From Pseudomonadota bacterium (GTDB taxonomy: Bacteria; Pseudomonadota; Gammaproteobacteria; Xanthomonadales; Xanthomonadaceae): a stretch of 11,506 bases of DNA. Within the stretch, counting starts at the first letter, position 1, and every line of letters begins with the position of its first letter. The notes below the pieces were generated by a model. It was not told where the DNA came from. It was given only the letters and a program-made list of their open reading frames with translations, and searched no databases. The DNA lies in the NCBI GenBank assembly GCA_023444765.1, contig JAEXLY010000080.1:1-11506 (forward strand), written 5' to 3'. Shown piece after piece: positions 7,393-11,506 of the stretch. Made by a program: the position numbers and the translations under genes.

Positions 7393-9686
7393 CAGAAGCG
7401 GTAGCCCACGCGCACGCCGACGGTGCGCGGCGGCACCCTGGCGTAGCGTCCGTCGAGGAAGGCCTCTGGGTGGACGTAGGTGACCGATCGGTCGTCGAAC
7501 AGGTTCTCGACGTAAGCGCCCACCGTGAACCGCTCGAAGGCGAAGGCGAGATTGGCGTTGGCGATCGTGTACGACTCGGTGTAGTCGAACATGGGGCTGA
7601 CCACGCCGGGCTGGCCCGGGACGTTGGGGAACATGCCCGGGAAGCTGCCCACGTGCACCAGCGAGACCGACGCGTTGCCCGCGGCATCGCCGAAGGCATC
7701 GAAGCCGTAGTCGACCACCATCGAGCCCTGGAAACGCGGCGCCGACAGGCGCGCGCCCAGCACCGCGCCCGAGATCGCCGCCTCTTCGGGCGTCAGGCTG
7801 TCCACCTCGGTGCGGTTGAACGAACCGTTGAGCGACACCGTCCAGTTCGCGCTGGGCCGCGCCATCAGCTCGAATTCCAGGCCCTGGCTGATCGCGCCGC
7901 CGATGTTGGTGGCGAACTGCACCGAGTCCGAGACGCGGTTGGCCTGCACCTGGATGTCGTTCCAGTCGATGTGGTATAGCGCCAGGTTCGCGGCCAGGCG
8001 GCCGTCCATCCAGCGTCCCTTGAGCCCCAGCTCGTAGTTGATCAGCTCGTCCGAGTCGGCACCGAAGGGAATGATGATGTCCTCGGCGTTGACCAGGCTC
8101 GGCGCGCCGGCACGGGCGTTGACGATCGGCGCGCGGAAGCCGGTCGCCACGGCAGCGTAGGTGGTGATCGCCGGCACCGGTCGCCACGACAGGCTCAGCC
8201 GGTAGGAGGGCCCCTTCTCCTTGGCCACCAGGCCGACGATCTCCTCGACCGGGAACACCACCAGCGAGCCGGTCGTGCCGGTCAGCGCGGCGGTGAGGTA
8301 GTTGCTGTTGTAGCCGCCGGCGAGTTGCGTGGCCTGGGCTTCGGTGCTGCCGTAGCGCAGCCCGCCCGTCGCCCACAGGTCGTCGTTGAAGCGGAAGGTG
8401 AGTTCGCCGAACAACGCGCGTTCGCGCTGGTCGATGATGTTGCGGAAGCGCAGGTAGTAGGGGCTGATCGGCAGGTTGGTCATGCCGCGCGAGTCGAGGA
8501 ATTCCTGCGAGGAGCGGTAGTAGTAGTCACCCGTGCGCTTCTGCTCGAACCAGAAGCCGCCGACCACCCAGTCCAAGCGCCCGCCGCTGTCGGACACCAG
8601 GCGCACTTCCTGCACGAAGCGGTCGTCGTGGTAGGGCACTTCCAGCCCGAAGGGGATGAGATGGCCGAAGGTGGCCCCCAGGTCGACATCGAAGTGGGCG
8701 TCGTAGTCGGACCAGGTCGACGAACTGGTCAGCCTGGCGCCATCGAACTGGTAACCGATGGTGGCGTTGTAGTTCGTCATGGTGCCGGCGAAGCGGTCGG
8801 GCTGGTCGGAGTAGCGGACATCCTCGCCCAGGTCGGGGTTGGTGAGGCCCGAATCCTCCGGCGTGCTCTCCTCGCGCGAGGCGCGCAGCTGGACCGAGAG
8901 GCGGTCGCTGGGCTCCCACAGCAGGGTGGCGCGGCCGCCCCAGGTGTCCATCACGTTGGCATCGTCGATGCCGGTGCCGATGTTGTCGACATAGCCTTCC
9001 TCGTGGCGCTTGAACGCGACCACGCGCAGCGCCAGCGTGTCCTCGGCCAAGGGGACGTTGAGCATGGCGTTGTAGCGCTGCCGCAGCGAGCCCGAGCCGC
9101 GGATGCCGAGATCGCCGAGGAACGAGCCCTCGAACACGTTCGGGTCCGGCGCGCGGGTCAGGATGCGCAGCGCGCCAGCCAGCGATCCGGAGCCGAACAG
9201 CGTGCCCTGGGGCCCGCGCAGGAACTCGACCCGCTCCACGTCGTACAGGCTCGGATCGAGGATGGTGGAATTGCCGTTCGAGGAGATCGGCAGTTCGTCG
9301 ATGTAGATCGCCACCGTGCTCTGCAGGTTGGCGTTGTAGCCGTTGGTGGCGATGCCGCGCGCGGTGAAGTTGTTGAAGTTGGCGGTGGGCCGGTTGAGCA
9401 CCACCCCGGGCGTCTCGTAGGCCAGGCCTTCGTAGCCGACGATACCCTTCGCATCCAGTTGGTCCTGCGCAAGGACCGTGACACTGAGCGGCACGTCCTT
9501 CAGCGGCTGGCTGCGACGGGTGGCGGTGACGATGATCCGGTCCAGTTCCGTGGCGTCGGTGGACGACCGGGCCGGGGTTTCGGATGGTTCGGAGGCCAAC
9601 GCCTCGGCCGTGGCCTGGGCCAGGGTGGAGACAGGTGCGGACAACAACGCGGCCATCGAGGCGCACGCGAACAGACGACTTCCCAT
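7392..9686 (-). CDS. TonB-dependent outer-membrane receptor
   Basis: A 764-residue outer-membrane active transporter. The signal peptide spans about residues 1-25 (MGSRLFACASMAALL core, cleavage near LAQA). A TonB-box-like stretch (ELDRIIVTATRR) is at 47-58. The plug domain follows from DVPLSVTVLAQDQL (64-77) through VERVEFLRGPQGTLFGSGSLAGALRILTR (150-178). The rest is the beta-barrel, ending in a terminal aromatic (VGYRF) as expected for BAM-assembled proteins. VENLFDDRSVTY near the C-terminus is a common TonB-receptor block. Such receptors take up siderophores, but many carry carbon compounds. With an esterase, transporter and CoA ligase downstream and no iron genes, organic-substrate uptake is favoured (inference). 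It is the first gene of the operon. The start at 9686 is chosen for its signal peptide and its strong GGAGG; a longer in-frame start at 9770 lies inside the operator palindrome. Confidence 0.95.
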   Translation of the reverse strand: MGSRLFACASMAALLSAPVSTLAQATAEALASEPSETPARSSTDATELDRIIVTATRRSQPLKDVPLSVTVLAQDQLDAKGIVGYEGLAYETPGVVLNRPTANFNNFTARGIATNGYNANLQSTVAIYIDELPISSNGNSTILDPSLYDVERVEFLRGPQGTLFGSGSLAGALRILTRAPDPNVFEGSFLGDLGIRGSGSLRQRYNAMLNVPLAEDTLALRVVAFKRHEEGYVDNIGTGIDDANVMDTWGGRATLLWEPSDRLSVQLRASREESTPEDSGLTNPDLGEDVRYSDQPDRFAGTMTNYNATIGYQFDGARLTSSSTWSDYDAHFDVDLGATFGHLIPFGLEVPYHDDRFVQEVRLVSDSGGRLDWVVGGFWFEQKRTGDYYYRSSQEFLDSRGMTNLPISPYYLRFRNIIDQRERALFGELTFRFNDDLWATGGLRYGSTEAQATQLAGGYNSNYLTAALTGTTGSLVVFPVEEIVGLVAKEKGPSYRLSLSWRPVPAITTYAAVATGFRAPIVNARAGAPSLVNAEDIIIPFGADSDELINYELGLKGRWMDGRLAANLALYHIDWNDIQVQANRVSDSVQFATNIGGAISQGLEFELMARPSANWTVSLNGSFNRTEVDSLTPEEAAISGAVLGARLSAPRFQGSMVVDYGFDAFGDAAGNASVSLVHVGSFPGMFPNVPGQPGVVSPMFDYTESYTIANANLAFAFERFTVGAYVENLFDDRSVTYVHPEAFLDGRYARVPPRTVGVRVGYRF

Positions 9687-9693
9687 ACAGATC

Positions 9694-9698
9694 CCTCC
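9694..9698 (-). promoter_or_regulatory. Strong ribosome binding site of the TonB receptor
   Basis: GGAGG, within a longer GGGAGGG run, lies 7 bases upstream of the ATG at 9686. It fixes this start, which begins directly with a signal peptide. The upstream in-frame GTG at 9770 has no such site. Confidence 0.8.
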
Positions 9699-9734
9699 CA
9701 CAGGATGCTGGTTCAGCAAGACGCGATGGAGCCG

Positions 9735-9763
9735 ATACTGGGCGCGCCGGAAGCGGCTGTCAA
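9735..9763 (-). promoter_or_regulatory. Sigma-70-type promoter of the receptor/esterase operon
   Basis: On the minus strand a perfect TTGACA (-35) at 9763-9758 is followed after 17 bases by CAGTAT (-10) at 9740-9735. The -10 keeps only the A2, A5 and T6 consensus bases and is weak. Transcription would start near 9728, giving a leader of about 42 bases. The -35 box lies 4 bases from the palindrome at 9768-9787, so a bound regulator could block or assist polymerase. Confidence 0.6.
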
Positions 9764-9767
9764 TACT

Positions 9768-9787
9768 CACTCACACGTTTGTGAGTG
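9768..9787. promoter_or_regulatory. Palindromic candidate operator for the TetR-family regulator
   Basis: CACTCACA (9768-9775) and TGTGAGTG (9780-9787) form perfect 8-bp arms around the four-base centre CGTT. This is an A/T-richer patch in GC-rich DNA, of the size and symmetry typical of TetR-family operators. It abuts the -35 box of the minus-strand operon and is about 137 bp from the -10 of ahcY, so control of the operon is the simpler reading. The TetR protein encoded in the same operon is the obvious candidate ligand. I saw no second copy in the window. Confidence 0.65.
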
Positions 9788-9923
9788 TTTTCCGCTAAGC
9801 GGTGCCTCGCGGCGCGGAAGGACGTTGGCTGGCGCGACCTGTCACCGTCCGGGCCGGGCGAGTTCTGCGCGCCGGCTTTGCCGGCCGGACCCGAGCCTGA
9901 ATGCCCAGCCCCGGCCCAGGCCT

Positions 9924-9929
9924 TATAAT
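9924..9929 (+). promoter_or_regulatory. -10 box of the ahcY promoter
   Basis: A perfect TATAAT in an otherwise very GC-rich region. The best -35 candidate, TGCCCA at 9902-9907 (16-base spacer), is poor. Start of transcription would be about 9936-9937, exactly the first base of riboswitch stem P1. That agreement supports both calls. Confidence 0.7.
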
Positions 9930-9936
9930 CCGCCCC

Positions 9937-10013
9937 CCCGCCGAGGGGCGCTGCGACCGCGGATTCCGCGGCCAGGCTCGGCGGGAAGCGACTGCGACAA
10001 CGGCGCCCGTCAC
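9937..10013 (+). ncRNA. S-adenosylhomocysteine (SAH) riboswitch
   Basis: This cis-acting leader of ahcY senses SAH. Stem P1 pairs 9937-9945 with 9977-9985 over nine perfect base pairs. P2 pairs CCGCGG 9957-9962 with 9966-9971 around a three-base loop. The conserved segments GAGGGGCGCTGCGAC (9943-9957) and GCCAGGCTCGG (9971-9981) match the motif as I recall it. The pseudoknot pairs GGGCGC (9946-9951) with GCGCCC (10003-10008). In the Ralstonia form I remember, the same helix is GAGCGC with GCGCTC, so the A-U pair is replaced by G-C, a compensatory change. SAH riboswitches raise expression when SAH accumulates, which fits the downstream SAH-degrading enzyme. Confidence 0.92.
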
Positions 10014-10016
10014 CCC

Positions 10017-10045
10017 GAGTCCCGCGCGGACTCCCGACGACGGAG
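10017..10045 (+). promoter_or_regulatory. Expression platform of the SAH riboswitch
   Basis: GAGTCC (10017-10022) can pair with GGACTC (10028-10033) around a five-base loop. Alternatively CTCC (10031-10034) can pair with the ahcY Shine-Dalgarno GGAG (10042-10045, 6 bases before the ATG). The two pairings share 10031-10033 and so exclude each other. There is no U-tract, so control of translation rather than termination is the likely mode. The pairings are visible; the switching is inferred. Confidence 0.5.
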
Positions 10046-10051
10046 CACCAC

Positions 10052-11500
<1,449 letters not shown>

Positions 11501-11506
11501 TGCCTG

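Noticed and set aside
4430..7699. A 1089-residue minus-strand frame suggesting a fused esterase
   Set aside because: The N-terminal half is an out-of-frame reading of the transporter. The esterase proper begins with a signal peptide at 6070.
9687..9770. Longer receptor start (GTG at 9770) giving 28 extra residues
   Set aside because: It would put the start inside the palindrome and the promoter inside the gene, and would bury the signal peptide. The ATG at 9686 has a strong GGAGG.
10017..10033. Intrinsic terminator in the ahcY leader
   Set aside because: The six-bp hairpin is not followed by a T-tract, so transcription attenuation is unlikely; it is treated as part of a translational switch instead.

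Overview
The window is high-GC bacterial DNA, most likely from a gammaproteobacterium of the Xanthomonadales/Lysobacteraceae type (Luteimonas- or Lysobacter-like). The main grounds are a long-form 482-residue S-adenosylhomocysteinase preceded by a SAH riboswitch, a GC-rich hairpin repeat of the kind common between genes in that group, and strong G/C third-position bias. The genus is an inference, since no rRNA or other decisive marker is present.

Layout. Positions 1-272 hold no gene I can support, only GC-rich dyads. From 9686 down to 273, seven genes lie head to tail on the minus strand. In order of transcription they are: a TonB-dependent outer-membrane receptor, a Spinster-like MFS transporter, a secreted type B carboxylesterase, an AlkK-like acyl-CoA ligase, a TetR-family regulator, an MFE-2-like 3-hydroxyacyl-CoA dehydrogenase (SDR) and a second SDR. 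The first four overlap or touch at stop/start codons. The last three are separated by only 42-57 bases. The set looks like one operon. Positions 9687-10051 are a 365-base divergent control region. On the plus strand, ahcY (10052-11500) follows and is complete.

How the genes fit together (inference). The operon reads as a nutrient-acquisition cassette for an ester. The receptor captures the compound at the outer membrane, the exported esterase cleaves it, the MFS protein moves a product across the inner membrane, the ligase makes a CoA thioester, and the MFE-2-like SDR performs the 3-hydroxyacyl-CoA oxidation of a beta-oxidation cycle. The last SDR may oxidise the alcohol half or another hydroxyl intermediate. 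No acyl-CoA dehydrogenase, hydratase or thiolase is present, so these would come from elsewhere. The substrate cannot be named from sequence.

Control. The operon has a perfect TTGACA -35 box and, 4 bases upstream of it, a 20-bp palindrome with 8-bp arms that is a good candidate operator for the embedded TetR protein. ahcY has a perfect TATAAT -10 box. Its predicted transcription start falls at the first base of a SAH riboswitch (P1, P2 and pseudoknot all pair). Downstream, a hairpin and a Shine-Dalgarno-sequestering pairing are mutually exclusive and suggest a translational ON switch. The large plus-strand reading frames opposite the operon, and the very long fused minus-strand frames, are high-GC shadows.
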